A DNA stretch of 8,877 nt from Candidatus Poribacteria bacterium (lineage in GTDB: Bacteria; Poribacteria; WGA-4E; UBA9662): the NCBI GenBank assembly GCA_002729015.1, contig PBVO01000147.1:3474-12350 (forward strand), read 5' to 3'. Under the pieces are notes generated by a model that was given only the letters and a program-made list of their open reading frames with translations, did not search any database and had not been told where the DNA came from. The position numbers and the translations under genes are program-made. Shown here one piece after another: positions 1 to 6,764 of the stretch. Positions within the stretch are counted from its first letter, which is position 1; each line of letters starts with the position of its first letter.

Positions 1-354
1 GATGCTGCTGGCCACCGAGAAGGTTATGGAAGTGAAAAATACTTACAACAGATTGAAAAAACTGACAGCGAAATCGGGGTAGTGGTACAGGCTATCCATG
101 ATGCCAAAATCTACTCGGAAAGCCTAATTCTCATTATTTCAGATCACGGCGGATTTGGGACTGGACACGGCGGTGATGAACCCGAATGTTTAGAAATTTT
201 CTGGAGTATTCGTGGACCAGGTATGACTCAGGGAATGGAACTTGATCAACCTTTATCAATAAAAGATACTGCATCTATCATATTACATGCGTTCAATGTC
301 CCTATCCCACATGGTTATGAAGGAAATGTTCCCGCCGCCATTTTTGAGAACTAG
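1..354 (+). CDS. Alkaline phosphatase / type I phosphodiesterase superfamily protein, C-terminal fragment (5' end outside window)
   Basis: The frame is open from the first base, so this is the last 117 residues of a longer gene. The fragment starts with D-A-A-G-H (Asp1, His5). It continues with G-x-x-S-x-x-Y and D-x-x-I-G (residues 8-26), then S-D-H-G-G (Asp48, His49) and G-H-G-G (His56). In the alkaline phosphatase/phosphodiesterase/sulfatase superfamily these are the second-half metal ligands: Asp and His of one site, Asp-His and a distal His of the other. The pattern looks more like type I phosphodiesterase/nucleotide pyrophosphatase than sulfatase. The nucleophile Thr/Ser/Cys region is not in the window, so phosphatase, phosphodiesterase, phosphomutase or sulfatase activity cannot be told apart. 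A Met/Val start at position 82 would remove two of the metal ligands, so it is not the real start. The tail, with I-K-D-T-A-S-I and H-G-Y-E-G, also resembles the family C-terminus. The gene converges on the minus-strand dehydrogenase, with a 118-bp gap that shows no strong terminator. Confidence 0.85.
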   Translation, partial: DAAGHREGYGSEKYLQQIEKTDSEIGVVVQAIHDAKIYSESLILIISDHGGFGTGHGGDEPECLEIFWSIRGPGMTQGMELDQPLSIKDTASIILHAFNVPIPHGYEGNVPAAIFEN

Positions 355-472
355 AACTAAGTTGTGTTTAACCATTTTTCCTGCTTAACAATTTTTCTCT
401 CTGGTAGATATACATTTCTTGGTACTTATGTCTTTGCAAGTTGCACAATCTAATCCCTGTAGCTGCTCTTTT

Positions 473-1348
473 TTAATCTAGTTCTTTGGCCAGTCTGGTA
501 ATCACTTGATTTAGGTCAGGAAAATCGTCTTTTTCCTCTGGTGATAGGTTGGCCAATTCTGTTCGGCCGATGAATCGAAACATATCAGCGGCTCCAAGCA
601 AAATGTCAGGCGTTAATCCAGTATCGGCAAAGGTGGTTGCAATTTCCTCCATTTCGCCTGTCCATCTTTTGGCTTTGGAAGGTAAACTTGGCAACCCATT
701 CCGCATTCGCTGATAAAGTATAGGTTGGCTGATTTCAAATTCTGCTACCAAATCATCGAACACATTTAATACTTCGGCTGCGGTTAGTAGCTCAGCACAA
801 AGTGCAGTCAAGCCTTTAGTTAAACCAGCATAGCACATTTTGATAGCGGATGCTAAACCTATCTGAGATCCTAAAGGTCGAATGTCTAAACCATGCTGAT
901 TCAGTTTACAAAATTGGTCCACGTTAGGGCCTGAGGTGTAAAATCGTGTCGATCCGTCTTTTCGTGGTGGAGGGCCAATAATTGATGCATCTAGAAAATT
1001 CCCCCCTGAATTCATAATATTTTGACCAATTTGTTTAACAGTATTAGGAGAAATCGCATTACAGTCAACATATAAGATTCGAGCCTGTGTTCTCTCAATG
1101 GCTTCACTTACTTGATGGGCAGCATCGATAGCTCGAGCTGGTACTAAAATAGACAAAATTAAGTCAGCGTTCTGTACTAAATCATCATAAGATGATAAAT
1201 TCGTGATGCCAACTTTTCCAGCTAATTGTCTGGTTCTCTGGCTGCGTCCAGCCAAACAAGTGAAGACCTTCAACCCATTTTTAATTAAAACTTGACCAAC
1301 GGTATGTCCCATATCACCGGGACTGACGATTCCAATTTTTCTTATCAT
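473..1348 (-). CDS. NAD(P)-dependent oxidoreductase, 6-phosphogluconate dehydrogenase-like, DUF1932 C-terminus
   Basis: This is a 291-residue beta-hydroxyacid-dehydrogenase-like protein. An N-terminal Rossmann fold begins at once with I-G-I-V-S-P-G-D-M-G (Gly6, Gly11, Gly14). The residues after strand 2, G-R-S-x-R-T, suggest NADP rather than NAD. The interdomain region D-A-S-I-I-G-P-P-P (from residue 120) and T-R-F-Y-T-S-G match the subgroup. The C-terminal helical domain has K-M-C-Y-A (Lys170 in the place of the family catalytic lysine) and R-W-T-G-E-M-E-E-I-A (228-237), typical of DUF1932. The likely reaction is reversible oxidation of a hydroxy or 2-hydroxyacid substrate; the substrate is unknown. 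The frame is open 11 codons further to a TTG at 1381, but the ATG at 1348 puts the nucleotide-binding strand right at the N-terminus as in relatives. Neither start has a clear Shine-Dalgarno sequence. The gene stands alone on its strand here, so co-transcription with another gene in the window is not expected. Confidence 0.85.
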   Translation of the reverse strand: MIRKIGIVSPGDMGHTVGQVLIKNGLKVFTCLAGRSQRTRQLAGKVGITNLSSYDDLVQNADLILSILVPARAIDAAHQVSEAIERTQARILYVDCNAISPNTVKQIGQNIMNSGGNFLDASIIGPPPRKDGSTRFYTSGPNVDQFCKLNQHGLDIRPLGSQIGLASAIKMCYAGLTKGLTALCAELLTAAEVLNVFDDLVAEFEISQPILYQRMRNGLPSLPSKAKRWTGEMEEIATTFADTGLTPDILLGAADMFRFIGRTELANLSPEEKDDFPDLNQVITRLAKELD

Positions 1349-1380
1349 TTCACACACTTTTTTGCTTTTAATAAAATACA

Positions 1381-1417
1381 AAACTCATTACCTGAGCTAA
1401 ACCAATTTAATGAGTTT
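1381..1417. promoter_or_regulatory. 10-bp perfect inverted repeat upstream of the DUF1932 dehydrogenase: candidate operator or leader stem-loop
   Basis: AAACTCATTA at 1381-1390 is the exact reverse complement of TAATGAGTTT at 1408-1417, with a 17-bp spacer. The right-hand arms lie 33 bp upstream of the chosen ATG of the dehydrogenase, which is where an operator or a 5'-leader hairpin would be. The 27-bp centre-to-centre spacing is about two and a half helical turns, so the arms are not on the same face. A perfect repeat of this size can occur by chance once in an AT-rich window of this length. No regulator gene lies next to it. Its role is inferred from position only. Confidence 0.35.
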
Positions 1418-1673
1418 AGTGGAGTGAAGGAGATGTAAATTCTCATCACCTACTATTTCTATTTCTGTTTATTTAGTGTATTTGCCAAATTTTTCATATG
1501 TTTAGTTCACTACCTCTTCTAGTTCAACAATTTAACACGATAAATTACGGATAGGCTAGATTTAGCTAGTCATACAAATAGATAAAAAACCTGCAACTGT
1601 GTATTTATGTAGAGGTCCAATCAATTTTCTTGGTTATTATCGAACCTGTTTTGCTAATTGAAATTTTATCAAT

Positions 1674-1924
1674 AGAGGAGTAGCCGAATGAGCTTTAAAC
1701 GTTCGTTCACTTTGGATCTGATATCATCAATCTTAATCCCATGCAACAACTATATCTATTAGAAATGAATTTAATGGAAGCTATCGGATCCAGTTCGATT
1801 GAAATCCACGGTTAAAGTATAATATCAGTCTATCGGACACCTGTTTGAATCAAATTTAAGTCAGGCTGGTCTTATCTCACCTAGAGTTTTTTCTTCAAAA
1901 TCTACGATTGACCATCTCAAATAG
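1674..1924 (+). pseudogene. Possible decayed or very small coding region, unrecognised
   Basis: A good Shine-Dalgarno sequence (AGAGGAG, 1674-1680) lies 7 nt before an ATG at 1688. That frame gives only 24 codons, starting M-S-F-K-R-S-F-T, and stops at 1762. A second frame, shifted by one base, is open from an ATG at 1741 to a stop at 1815 (24 codons). The first frame then reopens at 1823 to a stop at 1924 (33 codons). Read end to end, the three pieces would form one product of about 78 residues if two compensating frameshifts and a stop were repaired. This may be a small gene in decay, a real 24-residue peptide, or chance. I do not recognise the amino-acid sequence of any piece, and open stretches of this length are not rare even in AT-rich DNA. 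Confidence 0.2.
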
Positions 1925-2052
1925 AACGGTCTAAACTTGCTAACATATAGAAAATATTATTCCATCAGTATAAAGCCAAATCAATTCCTAAGCAAAATCC
2001 GTCATTTATTTGTTGTGTCCACTTTTATACTAGATGAATATTAGCTTATATT

Positions 2053-2081
2053 TTTCCATAAGAATTTTTTTGTAGTATAAT
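2053..2081 (+). promoter_or_regulatory. Candidate sigma-70 promoter for the DUF6785 gene
   Basis: A perfect -10 hexamer TATAAT lies at 2076-2081. It is preceded, after a 17-bp spacer, by TTTCCA at 2053-2058, which matches four of six positions of the -35 consensus. The surrounding sequence is T-rich. The implied transcript would start near 2088 and carry a leader of about 165 nt before the ATG at 2252. Such AT-rich DNA yields TATAAT matches by chance, so this is a plausible but unproven promoter. Confidence 0.35.
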
Positions 2082-2251
2082 TTTTTTCAACATCATACAC
2101 ATATCGGGTCTGTTTGTAGCCTAAATGCTTACAAGTAAATTACGAACCAAACAATGAGTATCGAATTAACTATTGATATAAACAATACAGTAAATTTAAC
2201 TACCCTCACCCAAAGAACATATAAATTCATAATTTTATTACCTATCCTCTG

Positions 2252-4159
2252 ATGAACCCTACTAAGATTAACCATGTGACTTGGAGATCGATTATAATCG
2301 GCCTTTCTTTGAGCATTCCACATGGTTTTTTTTCAATTCAAACACCAACGCCAACGACTGTTTCTCTAATTTATACCGCGGTACTAACGCTTGCTTTTCT
2401 TGTTATTCTTAATCTTTTAATCAGGATTTGGCGACCAAAGGCTACATTAACACAAGGTGAGCTACTAACGATTTATACGATGCTCTCCTTATCTGTTGCT
2501 ATTTCCGGACATGACATGTTGCAAGTTTTAGCACCAATACTGGGGCACGCGTTCTGGTTTGCTACACCTGAGAACGAATGGAGTACGCTCTTTTTCAGAT
2601 ACCTACCACGTTGGTTAGTCATCGAAGATCTACAAGTGCTCAAAGGTTTGTACCAAGGTGAATCAACGTTGTATTTCGCTTCTCATATGAAAGCGTGGCT
2701 AACCCCTGTTTTCTTTTGGTCTATATTTTTACTTGCTCTTATGCTGGTGATGGTGGGCCTGAGTATTATCATCAGTCGACAATGGATACAACACGAGCGT
2801 TTATCCTACCCAGTTATTCAACTTCCGTTATCAATGACACAACAAGGGGGACAAATTGCTTTTTTTCAATCCAAATTACTTTGGCTTGGAATCACCATCA
2901 GTGGTGGCATCGATTTAATCAATGGCTTGCATGCATTCCTACCAGTTGTTCCACTTCTGCCTGTACGTACTATGGAGATCGGAAACCTATTTACGGAAGA
3001 ACCTTGGCAAGCCATGGGATGGACGCCGGTTTGTTTTTTTCCATTCGCTATCGGGCTCAGTTTTTTTATGCCTCTCGATCTCTTGTTCTCATGTTGGGTT
3101 TTCTATTGGGTTTGGAAAATGGAACTAGTTCTTGGTAAAGCGCTTGGGTGGAGAAGTTTACCAGAATTCCCTTATCTTAAGCCTCAAGCTTCCGGAGGTT
3201 ACCTTGGCTTAGCATTGATCGTTCTATGGAAGAGCCGTCGTCATCTCCGTCAAGTTGTGACACAAATTTTTCTGCCCAATAACGCTAAAGATGATGTCTA
3301 TTCGATTCCCAGTCATTTCCAGTCTTACTACCGTATTGCAGCTATACTTATTCTGGTTGGAACTACAACGATTGTTCTTTTTTGTGCCAAATCTGGGATG
3401 TCATTAGGTGTGATTGTTCTATTTTTTGTCTTCTATTTTCTACTTGTTTTTGCCCTAACACGTTTACGAGCTGAGCTTGGGCCACCAGTACACGAACTTT
3501 ATAATATTGGTCCAGACCAAATGTTACCAAAAATCTTTGGTGTAAGGTTTTTTGGCCCCAAAAATCTTACCATGTTTGCCATGTTCTGGGGGGTTAATCG
3601 TGCTCACCGATGTAACCCAATGCCATACCAACTGGAGGGCCTAAAACTTGCGGATAGGACGAGGATATCCGCTTATCGCCTAGTCCTAGCTATGATTTTA
3701 GCCTCATGTGTTGGAATCTTGACTGGTTTTTGGGGGTTTTTACATGTTCATTATCGAGATGGTTTTGATGGTGGATTTGGGGCGGAAGCGTTTCGTCATC
3801 TACAACAGTGGCTATATTTTATGCCGGATTTTGATGGCCCATCTACTGGTTTTATGGGTATCGGTTTTAGTATTGTCGTCGCTCTAACAATGCTAAGACA
3901 GCGTTTTCTTTGGTGGACACTTCACCCAGCAGCGTATCCTCTAGCAAGTAGTTTAAACTGGTCTATGAGCTGGATGTGGTCATCAATCTTTGTTAGTTGG
4001 CTAGTAAAATGGATCCTGCTTAAGCATGGTGGTTTAACAGCCTACCGACGTGCGATTCCATTTTTTTTCGGACTAATTCTTGGTGATTACCTAGTTGGTG
4101 GATTTTGGAATATCTGGGGGATAATTTCTCATCGGTATATCTATACCTTTTGGCATTAG
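2252..4159 (+). CDS. DUF6785/DUF6784 family polytopic membrane protein, possible transporter
   Basis: This is a 635-residue integral membrane protein with about 12-13 hydrophobic segments. Clear ones lie near residues 13-29, 37-60, 71-95, 152-174, 208-236, 258-295 (probably two), 315-326, 360-378, 383-404, 474-500, 532-549, 575-590 and 600-625. Family hallmarks are L-T-Q-G-E-L-L-T-I-Y followed by G-H-D (86-88), H-E-R-L-S-Y-P-V-I-Q-L-P (181-192), R-L-R-A-E-L-G-P-P-V-H-E-L (404-416), N-R-A-H-R-C-N-P-M-P-Y-Q (449-460), H-P-A-A-Y-P-L (558-564) and G-D-Y-L-V-G-G-F-W (611-619). The first part matches what I know of DUF6785 and the R-A-E-L-G-P-P region the DUF6784 C-terminal part. The function of these domains is not established. 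A transporter-like role, perhaps distantly like oligopeptide transporters, is inferred from topology and buried charged or polar motifs. The ATG at 2252 is the first possible start after an in-frame stop at 2222-2224, but it has no Shine-Dalgarno sequence. The downstream hydrolase is 263 bp away on the same strand. Confidence 0.82.
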   Translation: MNPTKINHVTWRSIIIGLSLSIPHGFFSIQTPTPTTVSLIYTAVLTLAFLVILNLLIRIWRPKATLTQGELLTIYTMLSLSVAISGHDMLQVLAPILGHAFWFATPENEWSTLFFRYLPRWLVIEDLQVLKGLYQGESTLYFASHMKAWLTPVFFWSIFLLALMLVMVGLSIIISRQWIQHERLSYPVIQLPLSMTQQGGQIAFFQSKLLWLGITISGGIDLINGLHAFLPVVPLLPVRTMEIGNLFTEEPWQAMGWTPVCFFPFAIGLSFFMPLDLLFSCWVFYWVWKMELVLGKALGWRSLPEFPYLKPQASGGYLGLALIVLWKSRRHLRQVVTQIFLPNNAKDDVYSIPSHFQSYYRIAAILILVGTTTIVLFCAKSGMSLGVIVLFFVFYFLLVFALTRLRAELGPPVHELYNIGPDQMLPKIFGVRFFGPKNLTMFAMFWGVNRAHRCNPMPYQLEGLKLADRTRISAYRLVLAMILASCVGILTGFWGFLHVHYRDGFDGGFGAEAFRHLQQWLYFMPDFDGPSTGFMGIGFSIVVALTMLRQRFLWWTLHPAAYPLASSLNWSMSWMWSSIFVSWLVKWILLKHGGLTAYRRAIPFFFGLILGDYLVGGFWNIWGIISHRYIYTFWH

Positions 4160-4422
4160 TTAAAGAGTCAAAATGTGTCAAATTCTGTTATCCTTTTGAT
4201 TTGAGCAAAAACATATTCTTCTTTCCATTCAATAGATAGAACTTGTATTAAGTAAAGCTATGAAAAACAACGCCACACAAACATAAAAGAAAATACATAT
4301 ACACTTCAAATTTTGTCTCAATCATTCCGATTTATTTTCTCCTCTAGTTGTGTTACTTTTTTATTCTAAAATCTGACTGGGCTAATTTTGACCTAACCTA
4401 AATATATGGAAGAAAATATATT

Positions 4423-5469
4423 ATGTATGAATCCAAGGCACATTTTGCCAATCTCTATGAGAATATTCCTTCAACTTTCTCTTTTTCAAATCGATTAAAT
4501 TTGGAAGAACAAACTTTTAACGAGTGGCAAAACCAATTTAGATTGGCGCTTCATGATTTACTTGGATTGAATAATATGTTGGTCGACTTAGCCGGTTACC
4601 AACCTTACGCTGAAAAAAGAAGTACTGAAGAATTAAACGATCATATTCGTGAATCTTGGTATTTGTGGGTTGAACCAACAGTTCCGCTACCGTTCTACTT
4701 ATTGCGTCCCAAGCAAGTAGCAGATGGTTTACCCTTGGTGATCACACCTCACGGACATAATCATCCTCACCTTTATGTTGGAATAGCAAGGAATAATGGA
4801 GAAAAATTGGAAATTCAAGAAGGGCAAAGAGATATTGCCTGCCAAGCAGTCCGACAAGGATATTTGGTTATTGCTCCTACGACACGTGGATTCGGTGAGA
4901 CACGCACCAAAATCGACAAAGATAATAATAAAACTCACTCTTGCCGGACTGAGCTCATGCATGATTTATTAGTTGGGCGCACACCGATTGGTGTGCGCGT
5001 TTGGGATATGTCTCGACTAATTGATTGGGCAATTGATACACAGAATATTGATGAGAATAAAATCGCGATGACCGGTAATTCAGGTGGTGGAACAGTCACA
5101 TTACATTCGGCTGCTATTGATACGCGCATATCAGTTGCAGTACCTAGTTGTTATTTTTGCACTTATGTTGATAGTATTGGGACTATAGCCCATTGTGACT
5201 GCAATTATTTACCTGGGATTCTTCGCTTAGGTGAAATGTATGATGTAGCAGGCTTAATCGCCCCTAGGCCGATTTCTGTCATTGCTGGCAGAGATGATAA
5301 GATCTTTCCTATTGACTATGTACGGTTCGCTTTTGACAAATTGCAAGCAATTTATCAGGCAGTGGGTGTAGCTGATAAATGCCAACTATATGTGGGACAA
5401 GGAGGGCATCGATACTACTCAGATGGCGCGTGGGATTTTATTCGACACCACTTTGACCAGGAAAACTAA
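4423..5469 (+). CDS. Alpha/beta hydrolase, acetyl-xylan-esterase / Abhydrolase_7-like
   Basis: This is a 348-residue serine hydrolase without a signal peptide, so probably cytoplasmic. The nucleophile elbow is G-N-S-G-G-G (Ser220). The acid is in A-G-R-D-D-K-I-F-P (Asp291 or Asp292) and the catalytic histidine in Q-G-G-H-R-Y-Y (His329), so the triad is complete. T-P-H-G-H (108-112) is the oxyanion-hole region. C-R-T-E-L-M-H-D (174-181) and L-V-G-R-T-P-I-G-V-R-V-W-D (183-195) precede the elbow, as in esterases of the dienelactone hydrolase/acetyl xylan esterase group. A distinctive segment, H-C-D-C-N-Y-L-P-G (257-265), follows two further cysteines (243, 246); H-C-x-C-N-Y-x-P-G recurs in this subgroup. 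The likely reaction is hydrolysis of an ester, such as deacylation of a sugar; the substrate is unknown. GGAAG at 4408-4412, 10 nt before the ATG, supports the start. It is on the same strand as the DUF6785 gene, and co-transcription is possible but not shown. Confidence 0.83.
   Translation: MYESKAHFANLYENIPSTFSFSNRLNLEEQTFNEWQNQFRLALHDLLGLNNMLVDLAGYQPYAEKRSTEELNDHIRESWYLWVEPTVPLPFYLLRPKQVADGLPLVITPHGHNHPHLYVGIARNNGEKLEIQEGQRDIACQAVRQGYLVIAPTTRGFGETRTKIDKDNNKTHSCRTELMHDLLVGRTPIGVRVWDMSRLIDWAIDTQNIDENKIAMTGNSGGGTVTLHSAAIDTRISVAVPSCYFCTYVDSIGTIAHCDCNYLPGILRLGEMYDVAGLIAPRPISVIAGRDDKIFPIDYVRFAFDKLQAIYQAVGVADKCQLYVGQGGHRYYSDGAWDFIRHHFDQEN
4977..4998. repeat. Strong hairpin inside the hydrolase coding sequence
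   Basis: GCGCACACC (4977-4985) and GGTGTGCGC (4990-4998) form a perfect, GC-rich 9-bp stem with a 4-base loop. It lies within the codons for the conserved G-R-T-P-I-G-V-R-V segment. The stem stands out in an AT-rich gene. It has no T tract after it, so it is not an intrinsic terminator. It may simply follow from the conserved protein motif together with the chosen codons. Confidence 0.5.
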
Positions 5470-5676
5470 TCAGGCCTTGAGCCATAAACACCAGTATGAA
5501 AAACCAGGTGGTAACAGTGTCGAAAGGAAGAAAGTAAGCAAAATTTGAGAGATTAACCAGTAGATATAGTTTTGGATTCAGATTGATAGGGTTAGCTGTT
5601 ACATGATTTCGGGCTCAAATTTAATTGTACATCGATTTTGTGATACTTTCTCCCGCAATTTTGAATGGGTTGTCTT

Positions 5677-6678
5677 CTATACCCAACCAGCTTCGACCAT
5701 TAAGGTCAGTGGAGATTCAGGTTCTTCCAACGGTAAGTAAATTCGCTTTCGACGACGAGAAGATTCGTAAACCGCCATTAGCAATTCTAATGTAGCTAAC
5801 CCTTGTTCGCCACTTGATCGATGAGGTCGGTCCGTATCAAGCGCTGCTACCATGTCTTCTACTGGACTAATTTCAGGTGGAAGACCAGGAGTGACCCATT
5901 TCCCATTGGTTGAAGACGTTCGCTGGCGTATCATTGGACCTCCTGGTACTGCCAACTCAATTTCTCCTTCTGTACCATAGCAAAAAATATGATGATACCC
6001 AGCTGCAGTATCATCTCCAGACTCGATAATACCTCGTATATTGTTGGAGAACTTAAAATACCCAAGGCTAAAACTTTCAGAATAAAGATCGTATTTTACC
6101 TCTGTCCCTTGCCGATCAATTTGTCCGATTACCCATTCAACAGGTAAGTCTCCCAAGATATATCTCATTAGATCTACAGTATGAGTCGCATTATCCTTTA
6201 AGTCACCTCCACCACAAATGGCATGTAACCGAAAGACGTCACCAATTTCACCGGCTTCTATTAGTTGCTTGGCAACCACATAAGGAGAATTAAAACGCAA
6301 TTGATGGTCTATGGCCAGGTTGACCTGATATTTTCGGCAGATTTCGACCATCTGTCTAGCTTGGCCTAAATTTTCAGCCATTGGTTTTTCTGATAAAATA
6401 CCTTTAACTTGATGTTTAGCTACTTCAATGACCAATGGTGCATGAAATTTAGGACGAGTACAAATACTAACGATATCCAAGTCTGATTGCTCCAACATGG
6501 TGACGAAATCGGTATAAGTTTCTCCAATATCATACTGTTGACTATAAGCTTTTAACCTATCAGAATCGATATCAGAAATAGCCACCACTTTTGTTCTTTC
6601 CTCCGCCAAATACCATTTGGTATGCATGTGAGAAATTCCACCACAACCAATAATGCCTACACGATATATCTTTTTCAT
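5677..6678 (-). CDS. Gfo/Idh/MocA family NAD(P)-dependent oxidoreductase
   Basis: This 333-residue protein has the full Gfo/Idh/MocA layout. An N-terminal Rossmann fold carries V-G-I-I-G-C-G-G-I-S (7-16) and an acidic residue after strand 2 (I-S-D, Asp36), which favours NAD. The dinucleotide domain ends with the family signature S-E-K-P-M-A (96-101, Lys98 being the catalytic-site lysine). The C-terminal alpha/beta domain has D-H-Q-L-R-F-N (124-130) and the D-x-x-x-H pair at Asp162 and His166 in D-N-A-T-H-T-V-D-L, expected to act with Lys98 on a sugar or cyclitol hydroxyl. No signal peptide is seen, so the enzyme is probably cytoplasmic. The substrate (a pyranose, inositol-like or amino-sugar compound) cannot be told. 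The ATG at 6678 fits the family N-terminus; upstream there is only a weak purine stretch (AAGAAA). It is the last of three minus-strand genes, 86 bp after the leucine-rich-repeat gene, and may be transcribed with it. Confidence 0.9.
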   Translation of the reverse strand: MKKIYRVGIIGCGGISHMHTKWYLAEERTKVVAISDIDSDRLKAYSQQYDIGETYTDFVTMLEQSDLDIVSICTRPKFHAPLVIEVAKHQVKGILSEKPMAENLGQARQMVEICRKYQVNLAIDHQLRFNSPYVVAKQLIEAGEIGDVFRLHAICGGGDLKDNATHTVDLMRYILGDLPVEWVIGQIDRQGTEVKYDLYSESFSLGYFKFSNNIRGIIESGDDTAAGYHHIFCYGTEGEIELAVPGGPMIRQRTSSTNGKWVTPGLPPEISPVEDMVAALDTDRPHRSSGEQGLATLELLMAVYESSRRRKRIYLPLEEPESPLTLMVEAGWV

Positions 6679-6764
6679 GAATTATTGTTTCTTATTAAAT
6701 CTATCCTAGTTACCCTAAAGTAATACCTTTGGAGATGATATAGAGCCTTTAGTCTTAGGTCTCT

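Larger units (their letters stand above)
1349..2251. other. Gap of about 0.9 kb without a convincing gene between divergent genes
   Basis: The region separates the divergently transcribed dehydrogenase and DUF6785 gene. Stop codons are dense in all frames of 1420-1680 and 1930-2250, and the right half is very AT-rich with several T tracts. It contains the inverted repeat at 1381-1417, a possible short or decayed ORF at 1674-1924 and a candidate promoter at 2053-2081; these are listed separately. I see no tRNA-like cloverleaf, tandem repeat, insertion-sequence end or known riboswitch core. A weak hairpin with a 5-bp stem (2045-2049 with 2058-2062) followed by seven T residues is too weak to call a terminator. 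The length is more than a divergent promoter pair needs, so a decayed gene or an unrecognised small RNA is possible. Confidence 0.5.

Noticed and set aside
361..396. Possible terminator between the converging genes, with GTTTAA and TTAACA followed by T residues
   Set aside because: The arms pair over only four or five A/T-rich positions with a mismatch, too weak for a confident call.
2045..2071. CTTAT/ATAAG hairpin followed by seven T residues
   Set aside because: The 5-bp A/T stem is too weak, no gene ends upstream on that strand, and the sequence overlaps a better promoter candidate.
2129..2323. Minus-strand open frame of 64 codons rich in hydrophobic residues
   Set aside because: It overlaps the start of the DUF6785 gene on the opposite strand. 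Its hydrophobic composition follows from the AT-rich sequence, and it has no recognisable motif.
2695..3138. Plus-strand open frames of 147 and 68 codons inside the DUF6785 gene
   Set aside because: They are other-frame shadows of a gene with strong family motifs and have no domain or start signal of their own.
4729..5129. Two minus-strand open frames opposite the hydrolase gene
   Set aside because: They are antisense to a gene with a complete catalytic triad and have no independent evidence.
6742..6764. Possible hairpin just after the leucine-rich-repeat gene (AGAGCCT with AGGTCTCT, one bulged base)
   Set aside because: The stem is short, has a bulge and is not followed by a T tract in the direction of transcription, so it does not look like an intrinsic terminator.
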